This document shows, piece after piece, positions 16,753-26,066 of a stretch of DNA of 64,000 nt; position 1 is the first letter of the stretch; every line of letters starts with the position of its first letter. The translations under genes were made by a program, and so were the position numbers. The notes under the pieces were generated by a model. That model was not told the origin of the DNA. It worked only from the letters and a program-made list of their open reading frames with translations, and did no database searches. This DNA is from Lentilactobacillus raoultii (GTDB taxonomy: Bacteria; Bacillota; Bacilli; Lactobacillales; Lactobacillaceae): assembly GCF_900411375.1 (NCBI RefSeq), contig NZ_LS422981.1, positions 51,437 through 115,436 on the forward strand. Direction: 5' to 3'.

Positions 16753-16833
16753 TCACTTCTCGTCCGCAAACTCCCGTTGATAATCCGCAATATCCTTATA
16801 CTCGGTCGAAAAGTCCCGGCTCAATTCGATATG
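16753..16833 (-). pseudogene. 3' remnant of a second gluconokinase gene
   Basis: The minus strand encodes ELSRDFSTEYKDIADYQR and then EFADEK before a stop. This is the same C-terminus as the complete gluconokinase at 18989-20527, differing at a few bases. The remaining part of the gene is absent; the IS5-type element starts exactly where the homology ends. This is direct evidence for a lost duplicate kinase. Confidence 0.9.
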
Positions 16834-16858
16834 ATCTGTTTTAAAAAAGTGATAACTG

Positions 16859-17179
16859 ATGACTGGCTACCCGAGTGATATTACGCGTCAACAATTTGAA
16901 CTGATTCGCCCCGATTTAGAAGCGGCTCGTCGACGAACGCGACCGCGTCAAGTGGATCTCTACGACGTTTTCAATGCCGTCTTATATATTTTACGGACCG
17001 GTTCCCAATGGCGTCAGTTACCCCATGATTTTCCGAATTGGCAAACCGTTTGTGGGTATTTTTGCCGCTGGTCGGAACCGATCAACGAGCAAGGATTCAG
17101 TCGATTAGATTTGATTTTAAAAAAATTGTCGCTCAAAGTCGATGACACTTGGGCCGTTCGGTACCCACTACATTCGTAA
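16859..17179 (+). CDS. IS427-type transposase, N-terminal frame
   Basis: 106 residues with the DUF4096-type N-terminal domain of IS5/IS427 transposases ([49 protein letters not shown]). The frame runs into WAVRYPLHS and stops. The catalytic half is in the -1 frame. An A7 slippery run occurs at 17119-17125, but slipping there meets TGA at 17143, so a fusion must occur after that point or the copy has a real frameshift. Confidence 0.8.
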   Translation: MTGYPSDITRQQFELIRPDLEAARRRTRPRQVDLYDVFNAVLYILRTGSQWRQLPHDFPNWQTVCGYFCRWSEPINEQGFSRLDLILKKLSLKVDDTWAVRYPLHS

Positions 17180-17646
17180 TTCTCGACGCTCAAAGTGTTA
17201 AAAATACCGAAACTGCCCAGCAAAAAGGCTATGATGACGGTAAAAAGATCTCCGGCATTAAACGGCATTTGGCCGTTGACATTAATGGCTTTCCGCAAGC
17301 TATCTACATTACCACGGCCAACGTTTCCGAGCGTCGCGGGGCGACCACCTTATTGACATTAAATCCGGACCAGTTCCGCTTGGTTAAACGTGTCATGGCG
17401 GATGGTGGCTACACAGGGAAAAACTTTGCCCAAGTCGTTCAAAGCCTGATTGGCGCCGAAGTAGTGATTGCCAAACAACATGATCTCCGCCACGGTCAGG
17501 TTACGCCACAACGTTGGGTGATTGAACGCAGCTTTAGTTGGTTGGACAAATGTCGTCGTTTATGGTGGAACTGTGAACGTTATTTGAGAACCAGTCACGT
17601 CATGGTAGCGCTGGCTTTCATCGCCATTCTGTTGCGACGTTGTTAG
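17149..17646 (+). CDS. IS427-type transposase, catalytic frame
   Basis: 165 residues from a TTG. It carries the DDE domain: [12 protein letters not shown] (first Asp), [11 protein letters not shown] (second Asp) and [23 protein letters not shown] (Glu with the Y/W-x-R-x3-E-x6-K-like region). The catalytic residues are present. It is in the -1 frame relative to the upstream half. Expression would need frameshifting or independent initiation; otherwise the element is inactive. Confidence 0.8.
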   Translation: MGRSVPTTFVILDAQSVKNTETAQQKGYDDGKKISGIKRHLAVDINGFPQAIYITTANVSERRGATTLLTLNPDQFRLVKRVMADGGYTGKNFAQVVQSLIGAEVVIAKQHDLRHGQVTPQRWVIERSFSWLDKCRRLWWNCERYLRTSHVMVALAFIAILLRRC

Positions 17647-17809
17647 AGATTAAAAACAGGTTCTTAAATGTGAATAAATTATGTCGTTTTTACGAACGTG
17701 CATTCCTTTATGTGAAGATATTTCGAAGATTGTGTGAATTATTCTATATAACTATAAATATATGTTATGGTTATTATCGTAAAAAATAAAAGCGAACGGA
17801 GATACATTT

Positions 17810-18427
17810 ATGAAATTAGCTAAGCACGTAGCACTCTCATTTTCGATTATTACTATCATGGGAGCATTGGTCCCAACAATGACCGCAAATGCTTCTCAAA
17901 CTGAGTATAGGAATACGAACACATTAAGCGTTAGTGACAACCAAAATAAACAAACTGCTAATACTGACGCTTTAAAGGACAATACTGCTATGCCAGCCAA
18001 AGACTATGATACTAGTAGAATTGACAATGATATTGTTTTAAGTGAATCAGACAAAGAACTCGCTAAAGAAGCCCTGAAAGAAGTTAGCGAATCTCTTCCA
18101 GATTCAAATAATCCCCAAACAAACGATCCGATTTACGGTCCCAATCAAACAGCTTGGAAGCTCATGGCTACTCTCGTTGGAAAGTATGGAATGAGGTATG
18201 TTGAAAGAACCCTTCCAAAGAAGATGTACTCAAAAGTTTCATTATTGATCGGAAGCTGGGTTTCTGAAAAGAAATTTGTAAGCATTTGGCAAAAAACCAT
18301 CAATGTAGCGAGCGGTCAAGTTTTTGTCACTGATCTCACCAACTTACTAAGAAATGCTGGGCTGTCAAAATCTGCTGCAGGAACTTCTGCCGAAATAATT
18401 GTTGATGTGCTCGGCATCTTGGCTTAA
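17810..18427 (+). CDS. Secreted protein of unknown function
   Basis: A 205-residue protein with a clear signal peptide (positive start, hydrophobic core, cleavage after TANA at about residue 28). Residues 29-105 are polar, rich in N, D, T and S, and look like a spacer or propeptide. The C-terminal 100 residues are structured, basic and amphipathic (YGPNQTAWKLMATLVGKYG, SLLIGSWVSEKKFVSIW, GLSKSAAGTSAEIIVDVLGILA). It is followed 14 bases later by a small two-span membrane protein. A secreted effector with an immunity partner (bacteriocin-like) is a possibility; I do not recognise a family. The region is AT-rich and next to an IS. Confidence 0.65.
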   Translation: MKLAKHVALSFSIITIMGALVPTMTANASQTEYRNTNTLSVSDNQNKQTANTDALKDNTAMPAKDYDTSRIDNDIVLSESDKELAKEALKEVSESLPDSNNPQTNDPIYGPNQTAWKLMATLVGKYGMRYVERTLPKKMYSKVSLLIGSWVSEKKFVSIWQKTINVASGQVFVTDLTNLLRNAGLSKSAAGTSAEIIVDVLGILA

Positions 18428-18441
18428 TATAGGATGAATGT

Positions 18442-18627
18442 ATGAAAAAGCTTATAATTCGGATTGCAACAGTAATCCTTTTGATCTTCATTGCCTGGGG
18501 ATTGTACCAGACAATCAAGAATTTCATTGGAATTTATCAACAAGGTTTATGGGTTGGAATCGGTGCAACAACCTTCCTTATCTGTGTCATTATTTTAAAA
18601 ATCATGTGGGATAGGCGGAATAATTAA
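18442..18627 (+). CDS. Small two-span membrane protein
   Basis: 61 residues with two membrane helices (about 6-26 and 38-56) and a charged tail (KIMWDRRNN). It begins 14 bases behind the secreted protein gene, so the two are co-transcribed. Size and topology are those of many bacteriocin immunity proteins, but also of many unrelated small proteins. There is no recognisable motif. Confidence 0.6.
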   Translation: MKKLIIRIATVILLIFIAWGLYQTIKNFIGIYQQGLWVGIGATTFLICVIILKIMWDRRNN

Positions 18628-18638
18628 ATGATTTCTTG

Positions 18639-18774
18639 ACTAAAAAGTGAAAGTACTCAAAAATGCTTATTTCCTGATATATCAAGCCATAGACCATAAA
18701 AACTAGCTAATTTTCCTTAAGCATGCCTTGTCATGTTTGGGAATAAACAACTTTAAGCACTTTCACTCTTTAGT
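18639..18774. repeat. 136-bp palindromic element with 36-bp imperfect inverted ends
   Basis: The arm ACTAAAAAGTGAAAGT... (18639-18674) matches the reverse complement of 18739-18774 at 29 of 36 positions, and most mismatches are transitions that keep G-U pairing in RNA. The 64-bp centre has no ORF. It may be a MITE-like element or a long hairpin ending the secreted-protein operon. No target duplication is visible. Confidence 0.6.
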
Positions 18775-18786
18775 AAAAATAAAAAT

Positions 18787-18823
18787 CCCGTATATCAACA
18801 GTTTATCGTGCTGATCACACGGG
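18787..18823 (-). terminator. Terminator downstream of gntK
   Basis: CCCGTATATCA (18787-18797) pairs with TGATCACACGGG (18812-18823) with one mismatch; the minus strand continues ATTTTTATTTTT. The 165 bases between it and gntK show nothing else. Confidence 0.7.
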
Positions 18824-18988
18824 GTTCCTTTGATTTGTGACCATTTTCCGACTTATGTCCCAGCCACTTCTTTTTGATAGGAGATGGTCAATTAGGCTAA
18901 GACTGTTACTTCTCCAGTAAATCCGTGTGTGGTTGCCCATCACCATCCATAACTAAAAGCCTTCTAAAAGCACTTATTCAATTAATTT

Positions 18989-20527
18989 TTATTTCTCGTC
19001 CGCAAACTCCCGTTGATAATCCGCAATATCCTTATACTCTGTCGAAAAGTCGCGACTCAAGCGGATGTAGATTGGGATCAGCTTCCGGTAACGGGTAAAG
19101 GTCGCTTCGTTTGGTTGATAATGATTTTCCTTACCGAGGTACTTTTTAATATCGGCGAGGTTATCTTCCATCCCTAACGCCATTTTAGCCAAGAACATCG
19201 CAGCCAAACTACCACTTTCATAAGATTCCGGAATGACAATTTCGTTTTCGAAGATGTCAGCCATCATCTGTGTCCAAAGTTGTGAGCGGGCAAAGCCACC
19301 GGCAGCCAGGACAGCTTTGGGTTCGCCGGAGACTTCCTTAAGTGCCAGCGAAACGGAATACAGATTGTACATAATCCCTTCCATGACTGCCCGAATCATG
19401 TGGGCACGGGTATGCTTCCGGTTTAAGCCAAAGAATGAGCCGCGGGCGTTGGCATCCCACAATGGTGCCCGTTCGCCACCCAAATACGGATGAAAAATCA
19501 ACCCGTCCGAACCAGCTGGAACGGTTGCCGCAATCTTGGACAGCATATCATACGAATCAATGTCCAATAGTTTGGCAGCTTCCTGTTCAGCACCAAATAA
19601 TGAATCGTGAGCCCAATTTAGAATAATGCCGCCGTTGTTAATCGGACCGCCAACCAGGTACTTACCCTTCATGATCGGGTAGCAATACAAACGAGCCTTG
19701 GGATCAATCACCGGCTTGTCCACAAACGTCCGAATTGCGGCTGATGTCCCGATGTTAATTGCCAAAACGCCGGTATCGATCGCACCAACGCCAATTGTTG
19801 AAAGGGCGCCATCCGTTGCCCCCATCACAAAGTAAACGTCTTGATCCACGCCCATCACTTTGGCGTATTCGGGATGAATTCCCTGGAACTTATCGGTAGT
19901 ATCAACCAATTCAGGTAACTGGGAAGAGTTGATGCCGGTTTCCTTTAACGCCTGTTCGTCCCATTGAACCGACTTCATGTTCAGTAAACCGGTGGCAGCA
20001 GCCATCGAGACCTCTTCCTTCAAAACGCCGGTGTACCGCCAGATAATATACTCTTTGATACCGACCCAGTAAGCAGCTTTTTTAAATAAATCCGGTTTTT
20101 CATTTTTTAACCAGAGTAATTTGTAAAACGGCCCCATAGGATGGATTGGCAGCCCGGTTCGCTTGTAAAATGCCAGACCACGACCGTTTTGTTTGTACTC
20201 AGCCGCATAACGCTCCGCCCGGTTATCTGCCCAAGTCATCGTTCGCATTAATGGTTTGTGGTTTTCATTCAACGCGATCAAACTATGTTGTTGAGCTGAC
20301 CAGGAAATTGCCACCACCTTGCCATCCAAATCAGACTTGGAAACCACTTCCTGCATAGCGGAAAGGGTCGCGTTAAAAATTTCATCCGGATCCTCTTCAG
20401 CCATATCCGGTGTATCTTGATAAAGAGTGTATCCCTTATTTGCTTTGGCGTATATTTTGCCATCGGTGTCGTATAGCAATGCCTTGGTGCTGGTCGTGCC
20501 AACATCAATTCCGATAATATAATCCAT
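18989..20527 (-). CDS. gntK: Gluconokinase, FGGY family
   Basis: A 512-residue sugar kinase: ATP + D-gluconate to 6-phosphogluconate. The N-terminal phosphate loop YIIGIDVGTTSTKALLYD and the C-terminal motif GEPKAVLAAGGFARSQLWTQMMADIFE are classical for GntK-type FGGY kinases. The start is MDYIIG at 20527, with GGAG nine bases upstream. The promoter contains two candidate GntR operators and a cre-like site. A remnant of a duplicate lies at 16753. Its product is the substrate of Gnd at 31279. Confidence 0.9.
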   Translation of the reverse strand: MDYIIGIDVGTTSTKALLYDTDGKIYAKANKGYTLYQDTPDMAEEDPDEIFNATLSAMQEVVSKSDLDGKVVAISWSAQQHSLIALNENHKPLMRTMTWADNRAERYAAEYKQNGRGLAFYKRTGLPIHPMGPFYKLLWLKNEKPDLFKKAAYWVGIKEYIIWRYTGVLKEEVSMAAATGLLNMKSVQWDEQALKETGINSSQLPELVDTTDKFQGIHPEYAKVMGVDQDVYFVMGATDGALSTIGVGAIDTGVLAINIGTSAAIRTFVDKPVIDPKARLYCYPIMKGKYLVGGPINNGGIILNWAHDSLFGAEQEAAKLLDIDSYDMLSKIAATVPAGSDGLIFHPYLGGERAPLWDANARGSFFGLNRKHTRAHMIRAVMEGIMYNLYSVSLALKEVSGEPKAVLAAGGFARSQLWTQMMADIFENEIVIPESYESGSLAAMFLAKMALGMEDNLADIKKYLGKENHYQPNEATFTRYRKLIPIYIRLSRDFSTEYKDIADYQREFADEK

Positions 20528-20553
20528 GATTAAAATCTCCGTTCCTAGAATAA

Positions 20554-20606
20554 CTAATATACCAGAATCATAAATCAGATATATCAGTTTGTCAATAGCG
20601 CTTTCA
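20554..20606 (-). promoter_or_regulatory. gntK promoter with two candidate GntR operators and a cre-like site
   Basis: On the minus strand TTGACA (20595-20590) and TATGAT (20572-20567) are 17 bases apart. The spacer holds CTGATATATCTG (20587-20576). A second site, CTGGTATATTAG (20565-20554), lies just behind the -10. TGAAAGCGCTATTG (20606-20593), overlapping the -35, resembles a cre. Operator occupancy would block RNA polymerase. Confidence 0.7.
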
Positions 20607-20634
20607 TTTACGTCAGACTTGCCTTTAGGACAAA

Positions 20635-20687
20635 AAATGAACTGCATGAGCCGGTAGTTGCTTCCTTCCCCGTCACGCAGTTCATTT
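20635..20687 (-). terminator. Terminator of the hydroxyacid dehydrogenase gene
   Basis: AAATGAACTGCATGA pairs with TCACGCAGTTCATTT (one mismatch); the minus strand continues with a TTTTTTG run. Confidence 0.8.
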
Positions 20688-20715
20688 GATCAGATATCAA
20701 CGATCAGTCTTTATT

Positions 20716-21708
20716 TTAGTCATCTAAAGTATGGGTTAATTCACGAACCGGTCGCTTACCTGCGACAACCTTCTTGACATCATCGACACACTTTTCACCC
20801 ATCCCATGCAAGCACTCGTAAGTATAAGCGGAGGTATGTGGTGTCAGCAAAATTCTGTCATTTTTCAAAAATGGGTGGTCGGCTTTAACAGGCTCAACTT
20901 CCATGGCATCAGATGCATAGCCGGATAACTGGCCACTTTCAATGGCATCACTGATGGCATCTTCAACCACCAAAGCACCTCGGGCATTGTTACAGATGTA
21001 AGCACCCTTCTTGAGGTGTTTCAAGGCGTCAGCGTTAATCATGTGGAGACTTGAATCGTCCAACGAAGCGTTTAATGAAATGTAGTCACAACGGGATAAC
21101 AATGTCTCCAAGTCCACGCGTTCAACATTGTGGTTAGTAAACCATTCAGGTTCAACTGCCGGATGCGGATCGTTAACCAATACCGGGCCACCAAAGACGC
21201 TGAATAATTCAGCGACTCGGCTACCGATATTGCCACAGCCAATCACGCCAAAGGTCTTGCCACTAAACTGGTTCCCCATGAACTGGGCCCGATCTTGATA
21301 ACGACCGGCGCGTTCACGTTCTGATGATGGAACGACGCGACGAACCAGGGCCATTAAGTTGGCTAGTTCGTTTTCAGCAACGGAATTTCGTTCAACCTTT
21401 TGCGGTACGATCGCTACTTGAGTACCGTGCTTCTTAGCTTCTTCAATATCCACGTTGTTAAAACCGATCCCGTGACGAGAGATCAATAAGGTCTCATCCT
21501 TATTGTCAAAGAAATCCTTGTTAAAGAATGGGGTAACACTTGCGATAATGATGTTGAAGCCATGCAGCTTTTCAGCTAATGACTTACCATCGATATCGGT
21601 CGGCAACATAAACCGCTTAATCGTCCCGACCTTTTCCAATTCCTGCCAGTGTTCTGTAAATACTTGTCCGAAACTGCTTGAGTTAACAACTGCGATGTTA
21701 TATGCCAT
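20716..21708 (-). CDS. D-isomer-specific 2-hydroxyacid dehydrogenase
   Basis: 330 residues. The Rossmann motif GVIGCGNIGSRVAELFSVFG sits near residue 155. The catalytic set is an Arg (CNNARGALV), a Glu/Asp (SDAMEVEPV) and a His (LTPHTSAYT). Members of this family reduce 2-keto acids such as 2-ketogluconate, glyoxylate or hydroxypyruvate. The location between gntK and the aldose epimerase/uxaC/uxuB genes, and a near-identical operator, favour a sugar acid such as 2-keto-D-gluconate as substrate. That is inference; lactate-type activity is possible. Confidence 0.8.
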   Translation of the reverse strand: MAYNIAVVNSSSFGQVFTEHWQELEKVGTIKRFMLPTDIDGKSLAEKLHGFNIIIASVTPFFNKDFFDNKDETLLISRHGIGFNNVDIEEAKKHGTQVAIVPQKVERNSVAENELANLMALVRRVVPSSERERAGRYQDRAQFMGNQFSGKTFGVIGCGNIGSRVAELFSVFGGPVLVNDPHPAVEPEWFTNHNVERVDLETLLSRCDYISLNASLDDSSLHMINADALKHLKKGAYICNNARGALVVEDAISDAIESGQLSGYASDAMEVEPVKADHPFLKNDRILLTPHTSAYTYECLHGMGEKCVDDVKKVVAGKRPVRELTHTLDD

Positions 21709-21746
21709 CAGAAATGCTCCTTCAAAAATTTATTATCTTGCTTACA

Positions 21747-21780
21747 CTGATATACTAGTTCAATTAACGTTAATTGTCAA
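21747..21780 (-). promoter_or_regulatory. Hydroxyacid dehydrogenase promoter with GntR-type operator
   Basis: On the minus strand TTGACA (21780-21775) and TAGTAT (21757-21752) are 17 bases apart. The operator-like sequence CTAGTATATCAG (21758-21747) overlaps the -10. A second palindrome, TTAACGTTAA, lies in the spacer. Confidence 0.65.
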
Positions 21781-21792
21781 AACGTTTTTAAC

Positions 21793-22677
21793 CTACTCCA
21801 AATCAATTTTAACCTCATAGCTTGACGTTAAACCAGCACTAGTGTGATGATTACCTTCTTTATCTGCCAGTTCAACCAGTTCGCCTGCCACATCCGGTAA
21901 GCCGTTAAACGGTTCAATGCACAGAAATGGCGCGTTGGCTCCCTCTTTAGTCCAAAGCGTGACGTGATCAAAATCCGCAACGTTGACGGTCACCGAATGT
22001 GATGTATCAGTTTGCGAATAAAGCTTAACTGTCTTGATGCCTGGTGTCTTAATAATCAACAGGCCCTTTTCAAACATCTGGTGATCCAACTTAACGATGC
22101 CGTGGTCATAGTTAGGCAAAGAATCAATCTTTCCTGAACGGTAAGGATTGGGTTTCTTAACAATCTCGTAAGTTGCCAATTCATCAAGAGGCGGCTCAAT
22201 GGCCAATCGATAATCATCAAACTGCCCCTCGCCATTAATCGGCACGTTAAAGGCCGGATGATACCCCAGTGAATAGGACAAATCTGCCTCACCGTCATTC
22301 TTGACGTCAAAGTGAACAACCAGCCCGGTTTCAGTCAAACTGAAGATTACCCGTAACTTAAACTCAAACGGGTAATATTTCTTAGTTGCTGGATTTGAAG
22401 CCAGCAATAACGATACCCGATCAGCAGTTTTGTCAACCACCTCAAACTCAGCATCCCCCGCAAAACCGTGTTGCGGCATCTCGTATCGTTTGCCATCAAC
22501 CAAATAAGCATCGTCATTTGAACGGCCAATTGCCGGAAATAAAATTGGGGCATGCTTCGGCCACAAGTCATTATTCCAGATATAGTCAAACTTCGCTTCT
22601 TCGTTAATCAAATGGATTAACTGGGCGCCATGCTCATCAATGTCAGCCCGAAACCGGTTATTTTGAATCGTTTGCAT
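21793..22677 (-). CDS. Aldose 1-epimerase family protein (LacX-like)
   Basis: About 294 residues of the GalM/LacX-type beta-sandwich mutarotase family. Features include the N-terminal NNRFRADIDEHGAQLIHLIN, the catalytic-type His in LGYHPAFNVP and a late LCIEPFNGLPD (Glu region). The start is MQTIQNN at 22677, with GGGAG seven bases before it; the longer frame lacks a ribosome binding site. It probably interconverts anomers of an imported uronic acid or hexose for the neighbouring isomerase. Last gene of the uxuB-uxaC-epimerase series. Confidence 0.85.
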   Translation of the reverse strand: MQTIQNNRFRADIDEHGAQLIHLINEEAKFDYIWNNDLWPKHAPILFPAIGRSNDDAYLVDGKRYEMPQHGFAGDAEFEVVDKTADRVSLLLASNPATKKYYPFEFKLRVIFSLTETGLVVHFDVKNDGEADLSYSLGYHPAFNVPINGEGQFDDYRLAIEPPLDELATYEIVKKPNPYRSGKIDSLPNYDHGIVKLDHQMFEKGLLIIKTPGIKTVKLYSQTDTSHSVTVNVADFDHVTLWTKEGANAPFLCIEPFNGLPDVAGELVELADKEGNHHTSAGLTSSYEVKIDLE

Positions 22678-22799
22678 TCTGCCACTCCCTAAAATCAGTA
22701 AAAAACGGCCCTCCCCACAAACACAATTAATCATGCTAATCTTGACAATGTTCACCGATCATTTATGTTTGCAGGTTGGCCGCTTTCTAATATGACAAT

Positions 22800-24224
22800 T
22801 TATTTTTCGCCAAAGAAGCCGAACTGATCGTGGGCATTATTATACGAAATATCTTCCACAATCTGGCCCAGATAATCTTCATCTTCAGGTACCTGACCAC
22901 GAGCTGCCCATTCACCAATCACGTTGCAGAGAACTCGTCGGAAGTACTCATGCCGTGGATAGGAAAGGAAGCTGCGCGAATCCGTCAGCATGCCCACAAA
23001 GTTTGGTAAGAGACTCTGTTGGGCCATAATGGTCAACTGGCGTTTCATGCCGTCAAAGGTATCGTTGAACCACCAGGCAGCTCCCAGCTGTAATTTCTGA
23101 ACGCCATCCTGCTGGAAGTCACCCATCCCGGTTGCTAACTGCATCCAATCGTTTGGATTTAGTGAGTATAGGATCATCCGTGGAATTTGATTTTGAGTCT
23201 GCATTTCAATTAGCAGCTTCATAAATTCCTGAGCCAAGTCAGGTTGGGTGCCCATCGAATCAAAGCCACCGTCCGGTCCGTATTGCTTGAACATTGGCTT
23301 GTTGGCGTTTCGAACCGCATTCATATGGAACTGCATGGTCCAGCCAAATTCTTTGTTTAGCTTCATCAGGGCTTCAACCAGCATGGTTTGATACTGATCA
23401 ACGTCCTTGGCAGTCAGGGGTTGATTGCTGCGCGCTTTTTCGATAATCGCATCCATCTCACCCTCAGTGGCTGGCACAAAGTGGAAGAAGTTCAAGCCGT
23501 GATCGGATAGTCGGCCACCTAGGCTTTGGAAGTATTCAAACCGTTGCTTTAAAGCGGCAACCAAGGTCTTAAATGACGTAATTTGAACGCCTGAAACTTC
23601 CGCCAACTGTTTCAAATAGTCATTATAACCGTCAGCTTTCAAGTTAAAAGCCTTATCCGGACGCATTGCCGGCAGTACTTTAAAGCCGTTTTGATCCTCT
23701 TCGGCTTTCAATAATTTGTGATACTTCAGATCCGAAGCCGGGTCATCAGTCGTGCAAACCACTTGAACGTGGGAATTCTTAATTAAACTACGCGGCTTAA
23801 AATCATCAGTCTTCAAAAGTTCGTTGGCTTTCTTCCAGATGCCTGGTGCACTCTTGCGATTGAAGACATCGTCAATCCCAAAGAAGCGACGAAGCTCCAA
23901 ATGCGTCCATTCATACAATGGATTACCAATTGCCTTTTCAATCGTGCCGGCCCAAGCCATGAATTTATCATAATCATCCCCGTCACCGGTGATCAGCTTC
24001 TCAGGTACCCCATTGGCCCGCATTAACCGCCACTTGTAGTGGTCCCCGAAACCGTTTTGATAGATCCAGATCCGGGTGATGTTTTCGTAGTTTTTGTTTT
24101 CGTAAATTTCTTTTGGATCCAAATGACAGTGAAAATCGATAATCGGCATTTTGGCTGCATGATCGTGAAACAGCCGCTTAGCCATTGGTGTGGTCAGTAA
24201 AAAGTCGTCATTTAATAAAGTCAA
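22800..24224 (-). CDS. uxaC: Uronate isomerase, copy 2
   Basis: 474 residues, clearly paralogous to the UxaC at 9566 along the whole length. It shares FLL...[51 protein letters not shown] and [22 protein letters not shown]. It lies 14 bases behind uxuB, so it probably converts glucuronate to fructuronate for direct reduction. The duplicate lets the galacturonate and glucuronate modules be regulated apart. The ribosome binding site AAGGAGA lies at the end of uxuB. Confidence 0.93.
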   Translation of the reverse strand: MTLLNDDFLLTTPMAKRLFHDHAAKMPIIDFHCHLDPKEIYENKNYENITRIWIYQNGFGDHYKWRLMRANGVPEKLITGDGDDYDKFMAWAGTIEKAIGNPLYEWTHLELRRFFGIDDVFNRKSAPGIWKKANELLKTDDFKPRSLIKNSHVQVVCTTDDPASDLKYHKLLKAEEDQNGFKVLPAMRPDKAFNLKADGYNDYLKQLAEVSGVQITSFKTLVAALKQRFEYFQSLGGRLSDHGLNFFHFVPATEGEMDAIIEKARSNQPLTAKDVDQYQTMLVEALMKLNKEFGWTMQFHMNAVRNANKPMFKQYGPDGGFDSMGTQPDLAQEFMKLLIEMQTQNQIPRMILYSLNPNDWMQLATGMGDFQQDGVQKLQLGAAWWFNDTFDGMKRQLTIMAQQSLLPNFVGMLTDSRSFLSYPRHEYFRRVLCNVIGEWAARGQVPEDEDYLGQIVEDISYNNAHDQFGFFGEK

Positions 24225-24238
24225 AGTTAAAATCTCCT

Positions 24239-25864
24239 TTAGTCAACATCTTTTGCGTATTTTGCCAACGTCTCTTCAAGTGTCTTGCGAACGGCACCCT
24301 TGCCACTGATTTGAGAAGCAAAGTAAGCTTCAACTTTGTCCCCTAAACCAACTTCATAGAGATCGTGACCAAAGATGGATTTGTTTGACAAAATGTCCTT
24401 CAAATGAGCATGGACGTCTGTCTGTTCACCCAATTTAATATCGCTGACCTTTGGTTGGAGTTCACTTAATAGTGGATCGGGACTTGGGGTAAACGACTTG
24501 CCCTGATCATCAATGGCCATTAAGTAACGGCACCAGGTTGCCAGAACCAACGGAATAAAGTTTAAATCAGATGGTTGCCGATTTGGATCATCCACATAAT
24601 GCTTAATCGTGACGCCGTAACGAACTGCCAATTTTTGTGATGTATCAGTTGCAATCCGTTGTGGCATATCCGGAATGTAAGGATTTGGTAAGCGCTTGTT
24701 GACCAACTGATCAATAAACTTCTTCGGGTTGATGACTTTAGGATCCGTGACCACTGGTAATCCTTCCACATAACCAATCTGTTTAATCAGGTTGAGCATA
24801 TCGGGATCACTGACTTCCTTTGCAATGGAGTTAAAGCCCAACAAACTTCCGTTAACTGCCAGTGCTGTATGCAACGGATTCAAGCAAGTCGTCACTTTCA
24901 TCTCATCGGCATCGTTAACCGTATCGCGATCGGTCAAAATCACACCAGCTTTATCCAAAGCAGGTCGGCCATTTGGAAAATCATCTTCGATTACCAGGTA
25001 ATGGGTTTCTTCAGTGTTGGTGAAGGCCGCAATGTTGGTATGGCCCGATGTGTGAAGAATGCGATAGTCTTCAAAACCGTCTTTCTTCAGTTGATCGGAA
25101 ACGGCATCGGATGGGTTTGGCGTGATTCGGTCAATCATCGACAACGGGAAGCTGACTGTTTGATCGTCCTTTAGGTAATCAATAAACTCGGATGGTACCA
25201 ACCCATTTTCAGCCCAACCCTGCGCAATTGTCAGGACACTCTTTTGAAGCCGCTCACCATTTTGTGAGAAGTTATCGGTGCTGACCAGTGCAATTGGGAA
25301 TTTACCGGCTTTAAAGCGGGCAAACATGAGTGACGTCAAGCTGGCCATGTTATTTTTCGGCGCTTTGGGACCATTTTGAATGTCTTCTTGGATGGCTGGT
25401 AAAAGATTGCCATTGGTATCCCAAAGGTTATAGCCCTTTTCGGTAATTGAAAAGGTCGCCAATTGAAGCGCTGGATTTTCAAAGATCTTAAATAGTTTAG
25501 CCCATTCTTCTTGATGATCAGGTGCAAAGAAGAGCGCATCAGAAACCGACGAAAATAATTCTTTTTCGAAGTGACCATCTGCGTGAGTGACCACTCGTAA
25601 AATCCGATCATGATATTGTTTGTAAACACCTTTGACGACATCCGGATCATGGGTTTCAGCAACGACAATCCCCGAATCCAGATTCCCGGATTCAAGCAAG
25701 CGATCAGCAATCGCCGCGTGAAAAGCCCGAAACAGGTTACCGCCACCAAAGTGGACCCAGCGAGTAGCCCCGGTCTTTTGTGCGATATCATAACTAGGCA
25801 CCTTGATGCCCGCATCGGTAAATGCTTTTTTATCAGTTAAGTAATTATCAGTAATTTTTACCAT
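24239..25864 (-). CDS. uxuB: Fructuronate reductase (mannonate oxidoreductase)
   Basis: 541 residues of the long-chain mannitol dehydrogenase family. Features are [22 protein letters not shown] near the N-terminus (nucleotide binding), [27 protein letters not shown], and the [14 protein letters not shown] segment with a basic active-site residue. It reduces D-fructuronate to D-mannonate with NADH. The start is MVKITDN at 25864 because AGGAGG lies six bases before it. It is divergent from the GntR gene and shares the operator region. No mannonate dehydratase follows it, which is unusual. Confidence 0.9.
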   Translation of the reverse strand: MVKITDNYLTDKKAFTDAGIKVPSYDIAQKTGATRWVHFGGGNLFRAFHAAIADRLLESGNLDSGIVVAETHDPDVVKGVYKQYHDRILRVVTHADGHFEKELFSSVSDALFFAPDHQEEWAKLFKIFENPALQLATFSITEKGYNLWDTNGNLLPAIQEDIQNGPKAPKNNMASLTSLMFARFKAGKFPIALVSTDNFSQNGERLQKSVLTIAQGWAENGLVPSEFIDYLKDDQTVSFPLSMIDRITPNPSDAVSDQLKKDGFEDYRILHTSGHTNIAAFTNTEETHYLVIEDDFPNGRPALDKAGVILTDRDTVNDADEMKVTTCLNPLHTALAVNGSLLGFNSIAKEVSDPDMLNLIKQIGYVEGLPVVTDPKVINPKKFIDQLVNKRLPNPYIPDMPQRIATDTSQKLAVRYGVTIKHYVDDPNRQPSDLNFIPLVLATWCRYLMAIDDQGKSFTPSPDPLLSELQPKVSDIKLGEQTDVHAHLKDILSNKSIFGHDLYEVGLGDKVEAYFASQISGKGAVRKTLEETLAKYAKDVD

Positions 25865-25935
25865 GGAAATCCTCCTAAAATGGTCTCGGATCAGCGTTTT
25901 TAACAAAATGGTTCGAAACTGATACACAAGTCTAC

Positions 25936-25982
25936 TGAATCCGTTTTCAATCTCATTATATTCTGATATACCAGATTGTCAA
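25936..25982 (-). promoter_or_regulatory. uxuB promoter with GntR operator and cre site
   Basis: On the minus strand TTGACA (25982-25977) and TATAAT (25960-25955) are 16 bases apart, a near-consensus promoter. The spacer is filled by the palindrome CTGGTATATCAG (25974-25963). TTGAAAACGGATTCA (25950-25936), just behind the -10, fits the cre consensus WTGNAANCGNWNNCW. The arrangement indicates double repression. Confidence 0.75.
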
Positions 25983-26066
25983 TACCCTTCTTTTTTCACC
26001 GGTTTACGTTAACTTTTTAACAAGTTTATGCTAAGATTAACTTCGTATACAAAGGAGTTAAGATCG

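Larger units (their letters stand above)
16834..17661 (+). mobile_element. IS5-family (IS427-like) insertion sequence
   Basis: An element of about 830 bp with two overlapping transposase frames. The ends are imperfect inverted repeats: ATCTGTTTTAA on the left and ACCTGTTTTTAA read inwards from the right. No clear target duplication is seen, consistent with a deletion next to the insertion (kinase remnant on the left, unrelated sequence on the right). Boundaries are uncertain by a few bases. Confidence 0.8.

Noticed and set aside
20716-21708. Assignment as D-lactate dehydrogenase
   Set aside because: Context (gluconokinase, uronate genes, shared operator) and the absence of a lactate-type neighbourhood make a sugar acid substrate more likely; kept as general 2-hydroxyacid dehydrogenase.
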